NCBI GenBank assembly: GCA_023265025.1
Contig: JAHFUP010000027.1
Location: 1 to 56,759 of the forward strand
DNA: 56,759 nucleotides
Reading direction: 5' to 3'
Source of the DNA: Acidimicrobiia bacterium
GTDB taxonomy: Bacteria; Actinomycetota; Acidimicrobiia; Acidimicrobiales; AC-14
Shown here piece by piece: positions 36,661-46,201 of the stretch. The first letter of the stretch is position 1. The number at the start of each line of letters is the position of its first letter. A model generated the notes under the pieces. It was given only the letters and a program-made list of their open reading frames with translations, searched no databases and had not been told where the DNA came from. The position numbers and the translations under genes are program-made.

Positions 36661-37310
36661 CGCGGTCGCCCGACCATTGGCCCTCCCTGCGCCGCCGTCC
36701 GACCCAGCAGTGGCCGGCGACCGCTCCGACCGGAACGAGCCGAGCGCCTCGACCAGCCGGTCCATCCGGGCCGCGAGCGCCGTCTGGCTCACGCCGAGGA
36801 CCCGCTGGACGCCGGCGTCGGTGCGCCCCTCGGCCAGCAGCGCCAGCAGCCGCCCCTCGCCCTGGCCGGCGACCAGGTCGGCCACCAGCTCGGGGTCGAG
36901 CAGCCGGGCGCCGGCGGACACGGTGCGGATCGTGCCCACCAGGTCGGTGCCCCGGAGCTGCTTGGGCAGGTATGCGGCGGCGCGGCCAGGATCGAGGCGT
37001 AGAGCGCGTCGTGGTCGGAGGCGGCGGTGAGGAGCACGACCTGGGTCGCCGGGCGATGGTTGCGGATGCGCCGGCTGGCGCTGATCCCGGTGCCGTCGCT
37101 CAGGTGCAGGTCGACGATGACGACGTCGGGCTCGGCGATGTGGGCGACTGCCTCGGCCTCGTCGATGGTCGCCGCCTGGGCGCACACGACCATGTCGGTG
37201 GCGGCGCCCACCAGACCGGCCAGCGCGGCCCGCACCACCGTGTGGTCGTCGACGACCATGACCCGAACCGTCCGCTCCCCCATCCGGGACCCAGGCTCCT
37301 CCATCACCAC
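36658..37310 (-). pseudogene. Response regulator upstream of pilB, frameshifted
   Basis: From 37310 the frame gives a receiver domain (VRVMVVDDHTVVRAALAGLV, VVIVDLHLSDGTGISASRRI with the phospho-Asp, VVLLTAASDHDALYASILA). Near 36980 it shifts, and the other frame continues AYLPKQLRGTDLVGTIRTVS, then a shortened helix-turn-helix-like end (GVQRVLGVSQTALAARMDRL) with its stop overlapping pilB. It probably controlled the pilus genes. As with pilB, one indel separates it from an intact gene. Confidence 0.75.
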
Positions 37311-37488
37311 CCGGCGCGAAAGGGCCGAACGGCCCTGAAAACCCGGGACCGGTCCCGGCGAATCCGGGATATCGCCCTCCCGGACCGGGACGAAGGCGAG
37401 GGACGGTGCTCGCCCGGCCCGCCGGCGCTACCCTTTGCCGCGTGGTGGGGGATTCGCCGCATGCCGGCCACCTTGCCTGCGGCGACGG

Positions 37489-39336
37489 GTGAAAACGGTG
37501 GTCGCAGCATGGGGTGCCGGCCGGCGCATCCGGCGCCTGATCGGCGCGTCCGCGGCCGTGCTGGCCGTCGGCGGCTTCTGCGCCGTCCAGTTGAAGGAGG
37601 CCGCCGGCGCCGGCCGTGAGGGCCGCCAGGCGCTCGTGCGTGCCGAGGCGGCTTTGAGCGACGGCGATCTTGCCCGAGCCCGGAACGACCTCGGGAAGGC
37701 CGGCGACGCATTCTCGACAATGCGCAGTGACGTCCGCCGCCTCGGCCCGGTGATGGCGGTCGGAAGATTCGTCCCATTCGTACGCCAGCAGGTGCGCGGG
37801 ATTGAAGCCTTCACCGATGCCGGCGTGCTGGTGACCGAGAGCGGCGTCCACCTGGCCGAAGCCGCCGATGCTCTGCTGGGACCCGGTGCGGAGGACCGTC
37901 CGATCTCCGGGGCGACCGACCAGTTGCGGACGCTCGGCGCCGGCCTCGACGCCGGCATCGCGTCACTCGACAAGGCGATCGAGCGCATCGCCGGCCTCGA
38001 CGGCTACCGCCTGGTCGGGCCTCTCGCCTCCGCGCAGCGGGAGATGGCCCGGCGCCTTCCCCGTCTCTCCTCTCGGGCCCGGTCCGCCCGCGACGGGGTG
38101 CGGGCCCTGGTGGCTTTCACCGCCGTCGACGGTCGCCGGTCATACCTGGTGTTCTCCCAGAACCCTGACGAGGTGCGCCCGACCGGAGGGTACATCGGGA
38201 CGTACGGCCTGCTCTCGGCGACCAAGGGGAGGCTGTCTCTCGACCGGTACGCGTCGATCGAGAGCTGGCTCGACCCCCGCCCGCAGGCGGCCGTGCCCGC
38301 CGATCAGGCGCCGACGGCCTTCCGCATCCTCGACCCGCCCGTGCGCCAGCTCATCGCCAACGTGAACCACACCGCCAGCTGGCCCGACGCGGCCCGGCTG
38401 GCCAACGACCTGTGGCAACGGGGTGGCGAGGCACCCGTCGACGGGGTGATCTCCTTCACGCCCGACTTCCTGGCCCGCGTGCTGACGGTCACCGGCCCGG
38501 TCGACGTACCCGGTTTCGGTGAGCGGGTGACGTCGGCCAATCTGGTCGAGCGGGCCGACTTCTACACCCACCTCGAAGGCAGCACGACCGGCCCGGGTGC
38601 CGATCGGAAGCGCTTCGTCGCCGTCCTCGCCGAGGTCGTGTTGCGCCGCCTGCTGGAGACGCCGGCCCGTGACCTCGACGCCCTCGGTCGGGTCGTGGCC
38701 GCCGGCCTGGATGCCAAGGAGGGCATGGCGTGGGTGGCCGATCCCGACGTCGCCCGGCCGCTGCAGGAGCGTGGGTGGGACGGCGCCCTGCCCCGCACCA
38801 CCGGCGACTTCTTCTTCGAGGCCGAGTTCGAATACGCGGCCAAGAACGGCCGGTCGCTCAAGCGCACGTTCGACCACGACGTCACCCTGGAGGCCGACGG
38901 TTCGGCCCGCACCACCACCCGGGTCACGATCGCCAACACCGCGCCGCTCCATGTGAGCGCCAACCCGGACTCGTTGAGCTACATCACGGTCTACGGCCCG
39001 GCCGGCGCCGTTCTCGACCCGCGGTCCGACCGGCCCGACGCGGCCGAGCCCGACATGGCCGGCCATCCGGCCGCCGGGTGGATCCGGGCCGCGCCACCCC
39101 TGGGGACGACCACCCTGACCATCGCGTGGACGGCGCCGAGGCTGGTCGAGCCGCCCGCCGGGGGCCGGTCGGAGTACCGCCTCGACTGGCTCCGGCTGCC
39201 CAGCCACGCCGGCGACGTGCTCCGTCTCCAGGTGCATCTCCCTCCCGGCTGGCGGTGGGCGGGGCCGGCGCCGCCGGCGTCGATCGCCCTGGATCGCGAT
39301 GTTCACGGTGTATGGCCGATCGAAGCGGTGCGTTGA
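37489..39336 (+). CDS. DUF4012 domain-containing membrane-anchored protein
   Basis: The protein of about 615 residues has one N-terminal membrane helix (LIGASAAVLAVGGFCAVQL), a helical region (about 30-200), then the DUF4012 domain (SYLVFSQNPDEVRPTGGYIG near residue 225, GVISFTPDFLARVLTVTGPV, GADRKRFVAVLAEVVLRRLL), and a beta-rich C terminus. DUF4012 proteins are extracytoplasmic, common in Actinobacteria and Chloroflexi, often near polysaccharide genes, and their function is unknown; LytR-like chemistry has been guessed from context only. The start is uncertain: GTG 37489 is chosen because the helix follows soon after. It opens the surface-glycan region. Confidence 0.8.
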   Translation: MKTVVAAWGAGRRIRRLIGASAAVLAVGGFCAVQLKEAAGAGREGRQALVRAEAALSDGDLARARNDLGKAGDAFSTMRSDVRRLGPVMAVGRFVPFVRQQVRGIEAFTDAGVLVTESGVHLAEAADALLGPGAEDRPISGATDQLRTLGAGLDAGIASLDKAIERIAGLDGYRLVGPLASAQREMARRLPRLSSRARSARDGVRALVAFTAVDGRRSYLVFSQNPDEVRPTGGYIGTYGLLSATKGRLSLDRYASIESWLDPRPQAAVPADQAPTAFRILDPPVRQLIANVNHTASWPDAARLANDLWQRGGEAPVDGVISFTPDFLARVLTVTGPVDVPGFGERVTSANLVERADFYTHLEGSTTGPGADRKRFVAVLAEVVLRRLLETPARDLDALGRVVAAGLDAKEGMAWVADPDVARPLQERGWDGALPRTTGDFFFEAEFEYAAKNGRSLKRTFDHDVTLEADGSARTTTRVTIANTAPLHVSANPDSLSYITVYGPAGAVLDPRSDRPDAAEPDMAGHPAAGWIRAAPPLGTTTLTIAWTAPRLVEPPAGGRSEYRLDWLRLPSHAGDVLRLQVHLPPGWRWAGPAPPASIALDRDVHGVWPIEAVR

Positions 39337-39408
39337 TTGACCGCCTGACGGCCTTCCGTTAGCGTAGTAGCGCGGCCGCCCTGAGACGGCTCGCTGGGGA
39401 GCGGGCAC

Positions 39409-39696
39409 ATGGATGGCGGAGCGTCGGGCAGACGGGATTGGCGGCGGCAGGTTCGCGCCGTCGTCCTTGCGTCGGCGGTGGCCATCACTGGCCTGTACGC
39501 CCTTGAGCACGCCGGCGCCGAACCGGTGAGGATCGGGACGTCGGCCGCCAAGGTCAAGCCGACTACGAGCTCGTCGTCCACCAGTTCCACGTCATCGTCG
39601 TCCACGACAACGACGTTGCCGAAGCACTGCGAGAACCCCACCGGGTCCGACGACCCGCAAAACAAGCACTGCCGCCCGCCGTCTCCCCACCCATAG
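39409..39696 (+). CDS. Small exported protein with Ser/Thr-rich tail
   Basis: A 95-residue product has a basic N terminus and one hydrophobic stretch (VRAVVLASAVAITGLYAL) acting as signal or anchor. A low-complexity TTSSSSTSSTSSSSTTTT tract follows, then a short end with two cysteines (KHCENP and NKHCRPP). The Ser/Thr tract could be a glycosylated spacer or a wall-spanning stalk. A purine-rich CTGGGGAGCGGG lies 5-15 bases before the ATG. No family was recognised. The 219 bases from here to the next gene hold no gene I can see. Confidence 0.6.
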   Translation: MDGGASGRRDWRRQVRAVVLASAVAITGLYALEHAGAEPVRIGTSAAKVKPTTSSSSTSSTSSSSTTTTLPKHCENPTGSDDPQNKHCRPPSPHP

Positions 39697-39915
39697 GGCC
39701 GCCCTTTGCAGGGGGCATTTCGGTACCCGATCGCCGAGGGCCGGCGAGCTATACACGTCTGGGAAACAAGGGTTCAATCGACTCTTCACCGGCCAGAAAC
39801 GCGTCAGTCAGCGCCCGGTCGCTTGTGAACGGCCTCCTGTAGACCTGCAATACTTAGAGAGACGGACAGGCGGGACGAGTTCCTACCTGCCGGGGCGGCG
39901 AACGGGGGGGGACGG

Positions 39916-41358
39916 TTGATAGGCGACGACCAGCTCACGAGTGCACCGTGGCACAAGCGCTACGTGGCGACGCTCGTGGTTACCGACTCTCTGGCCGTGT
40001 TCGTCGGGACGATGGTGGCCGTCATCCTGCGGTTTTCCTCGCTCGACGCCTCGGTGAGCTCGGGCGCCGGGCGGATTTCCTATCCCGCCGTCGCTCTGCT
40101 GGTCGCCCCGCTCTGGGTGGCCACCCTTGCCTTGTGCGGGGTGTACGACGACCGGAGGCTGGGCCACGGCTCCGAGGAGTACCGGGCCATCCTGAATGCC
40201 GCAGTCCACTTCCTGGCGTGCGTGGCCATCCTCGCCCTGGTGTTCAAGCTCAGCCTGGCCCGGGGCCTGGTGGCCATCACCCTGCCGTTGGCCTCGGTCC
40301 TCAGCGTGGCCGGTCACTATGCCGCCCGCCGGTGGCTGCACGGCCGGCGCGCCGAGGGCGGGTGCATGCGGCGGGTGCTCGTGGTTGGAAGCGAGCGGCA
40401 GGTCGCCGACCTCGTCCGCCACTTCCGCCGGTCTCAGCACGCCGGGCTCGGGGTCGTCGGGGCCTGCGTTCCAGGGTTGCTCGAGAAGATCGATGTCGAC
40501 GGCGAGCCCGTGCCCGTGGTCGGTGGCCCCGACGACGTGATCGATGCGCTCGCGCTGGTCGGCGCCGACACTGTCGCCGTGGCCGACCACGAGACCCTCG
40601 CCAACGGCGCCCTTCGCCGGCTGGGCTGGCAGCTCGAGGGCACCGGCACCGATCTGCTCGTGGCCCCGTCGGTGATCGACGTCGCCGGCCCTCGTATCGC
40701 CATCTACCCGGTCGCCGGCCTGCCGCTGCTGCACGTCGAGGAGCCGACGATGAGCGGGTTCAACCGGCTGATGAAGGAAGCCGTCGATCGGGTCGGAGCC
40801 GGCGTGTCGCTCCTGGTGCTCTCACCGTTCCTTCTCGCCGTCGGTCTCATCGTGCGGGTCACGAGCAAGGGGCCGGCGGTGTTCCGCCAGGTGAGGGTGG
40901 GCCGGGAGGGTGAGCACTTCACCCTCTACAAGTTCCGCACCATGCGGTCGACCGCCGAGGTCGAGCGTGACGCCCTGGCCGGCCAGAACGAGCATGATGG
41001 CCCCCTGTTCAAGATGCGCGATGACCCCCGCCGGACAACGGTCGGCCGCTGGCTCCGCCGCCTCTCCATCGACGAGCTGCCCCAGCTCTGGAACGTGTTC
41101 ACCGGGCGCATGTCCATCGTCGGGCCTCGGCCGCCCCTGCCGAGCGAGGTGGACCGCTACAGCGACGAGGTGCGCCGGCGCCTGCTGGTGAAGCCCGGCC
41201 TCACCGGCCTCTGGCAGGTGAGCGGCCGGTCCGACCTGTCGTGGCCCGAGGCCGTCCGCCTCGACCTGTACTACGTCGAGAACTGGTCGCCGGCGCTCGA
41301 CATGGTCATCGTCGGCAAGACCCTCACGGCGGTCGTACGCGGTAGGGGCGCATACTGA
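39916..41358 (+). CDS. Polyprenyl-phosphate sugar-1-phosphate transferase (WbaP/CpsE-like)
   Basis: The 480-residue protein has four or five N-terminal membrane helices, a CoA-binding-like middle domain (VLVVGSERQVADLVRHFRRS), a further helix (LLVLSPFLLAVGLIVRV) and the C-terminal bacterial sugar-transferase domain. The latter shows GPAVFRQVRVGREGEHFTLY, KFRTMRST, DELPQLWNVFTGRMSIVGPR and KPGLTGLWQVSGRSD. It transfers a sugar phosphate to undecaprenyl phosphate at the inner face of the membrane, the first step of capsule or exopolysaccharide assembly. The TTG start follows GGGGGGGACGG. This is the probable committed step for the glycan locus that follows. Confidence 0.93.
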   Translation: MIGDDQLTSAPWHKRYVATLVVTDSLAVFVGTMVAVILRFSSLDASVSSGAGRISYPAVALLVAPLWVATLALCGVYDDRRLGHGSEEYRAILNAAVHFLACVAILALVFKLSLARGLVAITLPLASVLSVAGHYAARRWLHGRRAEGGCMRRVLVVGSERQVADLVRHFRRSQHAGLGVVGACVPGLLEKIDVDGEPVPVVGGPDDVIDALALVGADTVAVADHETLANGALRRLGWQLEGTGTDLLVAPSVIDVAGPRIAIYPVAGLPLLHVEEPTMSGFNRLMKEAVDRVGAGVSLLVLSPFLLAVGLIVRVTSKGPAVFRQVRVGREGEHFTLYKFRTMRSTAEVERDALAGQNEHDGPLFKMRDDPRRTTVGRWLRRLSIDELPQLWNVFTGRMSIVGPRPPLPSEVDRYSDEVRRRLLVKPGLTGLWQVSGRSDLSWPEAVRLDLYYVENWSPALDMVIVGKTLTAVVRGRGAY

Positions 41359-41472
41359 GCAGACTGTGAGAGATCTGAATTCGACTTCGTCCCAGGTGAC
41401 GACGCCACCTTCCGCCGGAATCTTGTCGGGCGGTCGACGGCCCTGTTCAATGCGAACGGGCGCGTTCGTCTG

Positions 41473-42750
41473 ATGACCAGTTTGTCTTTCCTGAAGGGCG
41501 CTCCCGTGTGTCTCGGCGTTCTCGCCGTCGGCGTCACAGCCGCCAGTCACCCGTCCTGGGCAGTGGCTCTCGCCGTTGTCGTGTTGCTGGGCGCGGTCAG
41601 CGTCCGTGCTCCGGCCGGCGTGTTGGTGGCGGTGCTCCCGGCTGCCTACATCTCGTGGCGGGTTGGCCCCGGCGGCTCAGGTCTGAGCGTTGCCGACGCA
41701 GCACTATTCATGGGCACCCTAGCGTCGGTTCCGTTCGTACCGTGGGCCGAACCGAGGCTTCGCCGAGTGCTCCTGGGCCTGGCCGTCTACGAGGGAACAC
41801 TGGCGCTCGCTGTCGTCTCGCATCCGACCCAACGGGCTATCCTTGAGTGGGGACACCGGATCCTGCTTGTCGGAGGATCTCTGATGGTAGGGACGGCTCT
41901 TCTTCGGCTCGTGACGCTAAGGGGCGTCCTTAAGACGTATCTAGGCGCGTCGGTGGCGGTGGCCATTGCGTCCGTCCTGTATACGCTAACCGATAGTCTC
42001 AGGCCCGCATATCCATTTGGATTCAACAAGAACGCAGCCGGGCTCCTTCTGGCGTTTGCACTCGTCATCACTGTGGTCGCTCCGACCCTGGCGACATTCG
42101 CAACGGGCCTCCTGGGCCCCCTACGAGTTGCGTTGGTCCTCGGCTTGCTCTCCACCCAGTCGCGGGGTGCCATGTTGGCGATCGTGGTGGCCGTCGTGGT
42201 TCCCGAGCTTCGTCGCACAGACTCCCGCCGCGGTATTCCGCTCGTGATTGTAACCTCGGCTATCCTGCTCGCCGGGGTGTTGCTGGTTACGCAGCGAGAG
42301 GCTGAAAAGACGCGTCTCAACCCCGATGGAGCTCAGTATTATGGTATCGGGGCCCGGTCTGGCTCGGACCACGAGGCATTGGATATCTGGGGTCGCGAGC
42401 GACTCCTTGGTGCCGGTCTTCGGTATTTTTATGATCCGATGTTCAGGACGAGCGAACCACACAACGTGGTGATCGTCAGTCTGGCCGAGACAGGAATCAT
42501 TGGCGTCGCAGGGCTTTGCTGGCTGCTCTGGAGCGGCTGGTCTGCCCTGCGGGGTCTTGACGGCCAGCTTGCGACCCTGGCTAGGGCCGTTCTGGCCGTC
42601 CAGGTCCTCGCTGGGATGTTTGACATCTTTTGGGTAGCTGGCCGTGGCTCGTTCGCCTGGGCGTTGATTGGCGGCGCGGTGGGGGCGCGGGCCATACGTC
42701 CAGATGGAGATGAGCTCCCCATGCGGACCACTGCGGTTGACGGCGAATGA
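41473..42750 (+). CDS. O-antigen ligase/polymerase-like membrane protein
   Basis: The 425-residue protein is built of about ten hydrophobic segments with a larger loop near residues 275-335. It contains FGFNKNAAGLLLAFALVI and LGLLSTQSRGAMLAIVVAVV, the arrangement of the Wzy/WaaL superfamily, and SEPHNVVIVSLAETGIIGVA with the characteristic H-N before a late helix. It could polymerise repeat units or attach the glycan to a carrier outside the membrane. Codon and base usage (for example GGATTCAACAAGAACGC, TATTATGGTATC) is less GC-rich than region 1. It is 114 bases downstream of the sugar transferase. Confidence 0.85.
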   Translation: MTSLSFLKGAPVCLGVLAVGVTAASHPSWAVALAVVVLLGAVSVRAPAGVLVAVLPAAYISWRVGPGGSGLSVADAALFMGTLASVPFVPWAEPRLRRVLLGLAVYEGTLALAVVSHPTQRAILEWGHRILLVGGSLMVGTALLRLVTLRGVLKTYLGASVAVAIASVLYTLTDSLRPAYPFGFNKNAAGLLLAFALVITVVAPTLATFATGLLGPLRVALVLGLLSTQSRGAMLAIVVAVVVPELRRTDSRRGIPLVIVTSAILLAGVLLVTQREAEKTRLNPDGAQYYGIGARSGSDHEALDIWGRERLLGAGLRYFYDPMFRTSEPHNVVIVSLAETGIIGVAGLCWLLWSGWSALRGLDGQLATLARAVLAVQVLAGMFDIFWVAGRGSFAWALIGGAVGARAIRPDGDELPMRTTAVDGE

Positions 42751-43358
42751 GCATACGGCCTTCAGGAACCCCCGGGTTGGGAAGCCCACCAGTTGATGCA
42801 AGGGCGTTCGCAGATTGAAGTTCGTGGGCTGCTGCGTTCGTGGGGCGGGGCCGTGACGCCACCTCAGATCCATGTCGCCACAACGAAGGTCGAGGAGCGC
42901 AGCGCACCATTGATGTCATCGGCCCGGCAGACGTCGGCAGTCGAGACCCAACCGTCTCAGGGGTTGTCGCCACCTCCAGGGCTACGACCGGGAGGCCGCG
43001 CCGTGGTCCCTACAACGCTCAATCGAACCGCTTTCCGTCAGGCGGTTGCGGGTAGAACTGCAGGCTCCGCAGCAGCTCCGAGACATCAGATCGGAAGCCG
43101 GTTGTGAGCCCGTGAACTGCACTCCGGTGCCGTCAGTTCAAACGCTGTCGCCTCATGGGCGTAGAGAGCCGTCCAGAGCGCGTCTGCCGGCGTTGAAAAG
43201 CTGCCGACCCTTCTTCCGGGCCCGCCGCACCCGCTCACGCGACCGCCCACGCCGCCGCCGGCGAGCTGGCGCAGACGCAGGCACCTCATCTCGCCACGGT
43301 GTGCGTCTCGGGATCGGGCTCGACGGGGCTGGTCGGCTCGGGTCGGGGAGAACGACGA
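42751..43358. other. Gap without recognisable gene
   Basis: About 600 bases separate the ligase-like gene from the first leftward glycosyltransferase. Short open frames exist on both strands, but none shows family features, a good ribosome-binding site or consistent codon pattern. The stretch may be decayed coding sequence, in line with the pseudogenes nearby. Confidence 0.5.
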
Positions 43359-44396
43359 TCAGGCTCTGCGGGTGCGGCCGGCAACCAGCACGCGGTAAAT
43401 GTCGAGCAGGCGGTCGACGTGCACCTCTAGGTTGAAGTGCTCACGCTGGTGCGCTTGGAGCTGCTTGCCGTAGGACTCCCGCGCCGCGGAGCTGCTCACG
43501 AGAGCATCGAGGTGCTCCGCGCACGCCGCGGCGTCGCCCGGGGCGAAGAGGTAGCGGCGCGTGGCCGAGCCCACTGTCTCCAGGTGGGCGCCGCCCGCCG
43601 CAGCGACGACAGGCACACCGGCGGCCATCGCCTCGACCACGCTGAGACCGAAGGGCTCCGACCCGGCCGTGGCCAGTAGGATCCCGACGCGGGCGAAGAG
43701 GGCGGCGACGTTTTCGACGTGGCCCAGGAACTCCACAGACTGGCCGATTTCGAGGGTCGACGCTAGAGCCCGGAGGCGCGGTTCCTCCGACCCGCGCCCG
43801 GCCACGCGTAGCCGCCATCCCGCCGCCCGCGCGCCGCTCCGAGCCCATGCGCCTAGGGCCAACCGGGTGTCCTTCTCGATTTCGAGGCGCTGGAGGACGA
43901 GCACCTCCTGTCGACGGTGGGCGACCGGAGCGGCCGCCCGGACCGGGACCCCATTGGCCAACACGACAGTCGGCTCGTCGAGGGCAGAGGCGACGTAGGC
44001 GCTGATGGCGAGCTGGCAGTCGAGGAACCAAGGGATCAGGCGACATGCTCCGCGGACGAATCCGGGCCGGCCTCGTACTGCCGCGAAGTGACGGGTGGAG
44101 ACGAATGCGGCGTGGGTGAACGGCCGGACGGGGACGAGACCCCACTCCGCTGCGGTCATGTGGGCATGGATGACGTCGACCGCTCGATGCCTAGCCACCT
44201 GCAGGAGCGCCCCGATGGTGTTGCGGGCGGGGACGAAGTCGACGCCGTCGTCGTCGAGCAGGGGACCCATGATGCTTGGATCACCGCCGACGACGGTGAC
44301 GTCGCAGCCTCGGGCCGCTAGAGCGGGAGCTACGTAGCTTATGTAGCGCTCGACGCCGGCGAACCGGTCGGAGCTGACGACATGGAGAATCCTCAC
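43359..44396 (-). CDS. Glycosyltransferase family 4
   Basis: The 345-residue GT-B enzyme starts RILHVVSSDRFAGVERYISY. It has VIHAHMTAAEWGL in the acceptor domain and the donor-binding end GILLATAGSEPFGLSVVEAM followed by AAGVPVVAAAGGAHLETVG, where the E-x7-E motif is seen. The LQRLEIEKDTRLAL segment replaces the more common R-x-x-x-K-G of GT4. It uses a nucleotide sugar to extend the surface glycan. The GTG start overlaps the stop of the upstream GT2 fragment as GTGA. Confidence 0.9.
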   Translation of the reverse strand: MRILHVVSSDRFAGVERYISYVAPALAARGCDVTVVGGDPSIMGPLLDDDGVDFVPARNTIGALLQVARHRAVDVIHAHMTAAEWGLVPVRPFTHAAFVSTRHFAAVRGRPGFVRGACRLIPWFLDCQLAISAYVASALDEPTVVLANGVPVRAAAPVAHRRQEVLVLQRLEIEKDTRLALGAWARSGARAAGWRLRVAGRGSEEPRLRALASTLEIGQSVEFLGHVENVAALFARVGILLATAGSEPFGLSVVEAMAAGVPVVAAAGGAHLETVGSATRRYLFAPGDAAACAEHLDALVSSSAARESYGKQLQAHQREHFNLEVHVDRLLDIYRVLVAGRTRRA

Positions 44397-45097
44397 CCGC
44401 GGCCATTGAAGGGCACTGCGGGCGGCATGGTGGTGAGCCGGTAGCATGGGCCGCGAGCGTGGAGGGCGGCGAGGACCAGCGTATGTCGCCGGGCGCCGGG
44501 CGGCGGGCGGGCCGACCGCAACCGCGCGGCGACAACGGCTGTGGCCCTGTAGGACTGCCATCCGAGCGCCCCGTGCCACGTGTGCGCATAGGTCTTGGTG
44601 CCGCAGTGGAACAGCGCCTCCCGCAGCACCGGGTCGGAAATAGTGCCGCAACCGGTGCCGGCGAGCTGATGGAGGGCCAGTAGATTGGGGCGGCACGTGA
44701 CCTCCCACCCGGCCCGTCTGGGAGGTCGCGGCCTGCCTTCTTCCTCGGCGTGTAGGCAGAACCGTTTGTCGAATGGCCCAACCTCGGCCCGCAGCAGCAG
44801 GAGGGTGCCGACCCGGAACCCCGCGTCCCGTCGACCGTCCGCCTGCAACCGGCCGAGCCCTACCCGCCGGCCGCAGCCGTCGGGTCCGACCAGCGCCGTC
44901 GTCGCCGTCACCCGGGGCGCTGAGCGCCGGCCGAGAAGATCGTCTCCAAAGCACGACGCGGCCGAGCCGCATTGGACTGCCGGCTCAAAGTCGCGACGGA
45001 CCACTAGGGCGGCGCCGCATTGGCGGTCCTTGCTGCATTGGGGGTAGTACGCCAGCAGCCCGGCGATCGCCAGCCTGGCACTGTTGCTATCATCCAT
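44393..45097 (-). pseudogene. GT2 glycosyltransferase fragment, N-terminal domain lost
   Basis: The C-terminal part matches a rhamnosyltransferase-like GT2: GTLLLLRAEVGPFDKRFCLH, AEEEGRPRPPRRAGWEVTC, LLALHQLAGTG, ALFHCGTKTYAHTWHGALGW. The expected N-terminal nucleotide-binding half (D-D-x-S, D-x-D) is missing; the first 80 residues are not family-like. Cysteines and prolines replace usual residues in the acceptor motif, suggesting decay. The frame is intact and coupled to the next GT4 gene, so a product may still be made. The bases from 45098 to about 45344 show no gene. Confidence 0.6.
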
Positions 45098-45344
45098 GAC
45101 CGGGTAACCCTATTCACCTAGCAGCCTTGACCCGATCAATGCCGACTGAGGCGAGGGGGGCGGCGCTGAGCAGTTGGAACTGCCCTGTGCCGAGCGTCCA
45201 CTGCCCGCCTGTCTACCCGTCGATCGACCAACCGGCCCAACATTCCCCGAGTTCACCGAACGGACGATCGTGCGGAGCGCAACTGAACCGCGTAACTACG
45301 ATGCGTGATCACCACGGTGACTCCTGGCTCTGTACGCACCGGTG

Positions 45345-46188
45345 TTTGCAGCATCGTCCTCAACGCTAATCTAGTCGTTTGCAGCTCGAGTCGGTTGGTC
45401 AACGGAGCCCAGACGACAGGCCGGAAGGTCGTCTATTGCTGTCCACTGAAGGGCTTGTTGTACCACAGCTGGTTCTACGCCAACCGCGGGCTGAGAGGCC
45501 GGTCGTAGGCGCGGACCGGCGGCTGCTCGACGCATGGGACAAGCGCGCCGCGTCCTCGCCGATGTCTACCTGGGCAACTCTCGGATCGTGCAGTACCGGG
45601 TGCGCGACCCCTACGGCATCAGCGCCGAAGTTGTCGAGCCTCATGCCGTCGCGCCGGACGGGCATCAGGAGCCGGTACCGGGGATCGGCGACGGGTTCCT
45701 GGTTGGTGTCTCCCTGCTCCCCTATAGGAATATCGGCGAGGTCATTGAGGCGTTCGTGTCGTTGGGCTCTCCGGCTCGTGATCGTGGGTCCGAGGCCCTC
45801 CGGGGGTCTCCGAAGGGCTGGCGCGCCGGACAACGGAACGTTCGTAGGCAAGAAGAACGACGCGGAGCTGCGCTGGCGGTGCGACCGCGCGCAAGGCCTG
45901 ATCGCCGCGTCGTACGAGGACTTCTGGCTCACGCCGTTGGAGGGTAGCCGCGATGGGGACGCCGTCCGCAATGCTGCGCTGGGGCAGGTTTCTCGACACC
46001 GCTATAGAGGGCGACGTGGGCATCTTCGTCGACGAGCCCAATCCCGCCCTCGTCGCCCGTGCGGTGCGGCGACTGGCGTCCGACCGACCGACCAACGGGG
46101 CGTGGTACGTCAAGCGGCCCGCCTCACCGAACCCGCGTTCATCACCAGAATGTGTAAGGTCGCCGGCGTCGTCACCAATGGCGGCTGA
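45345..46188 (+). pseudogene. GT4 glycosyltransferase (WbaZ-like) with several frameshifts
   Basis: Family pieces alternate between all three plus frames: NANLVVCSSSRLVNGAQTTG then RKVVYC; LLDAWDKRAA; VYLGNSRIVQYRVRDPYGIS then GDGFLVGVSLLPYRNIGEVI; LRLVIVGPRPSGG then AQGLIAASYEDFWLTPLEGS; GTPSAMLRWGRFLDTAIEGD then VGIFVDEPNPALVARAVRRL; and finally EPAFITRMCKVAG. Together they cover a nearly complete GT4 of the mannosyltransferase WbaZ type. At least four frame changes make it clearly dead rather than a single sequencing slip. Confidence 0.8.
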
Positions 46189-46201
46189 GGCCCAGTTGGC
46201 A

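Noticed and set aside
39697-39915. Possible riboswitch or structured leader before the sugar transferase
   Set aside because: Only short, ordinary GC hairpins were seen; no conserved riboswitch core could be recognised.
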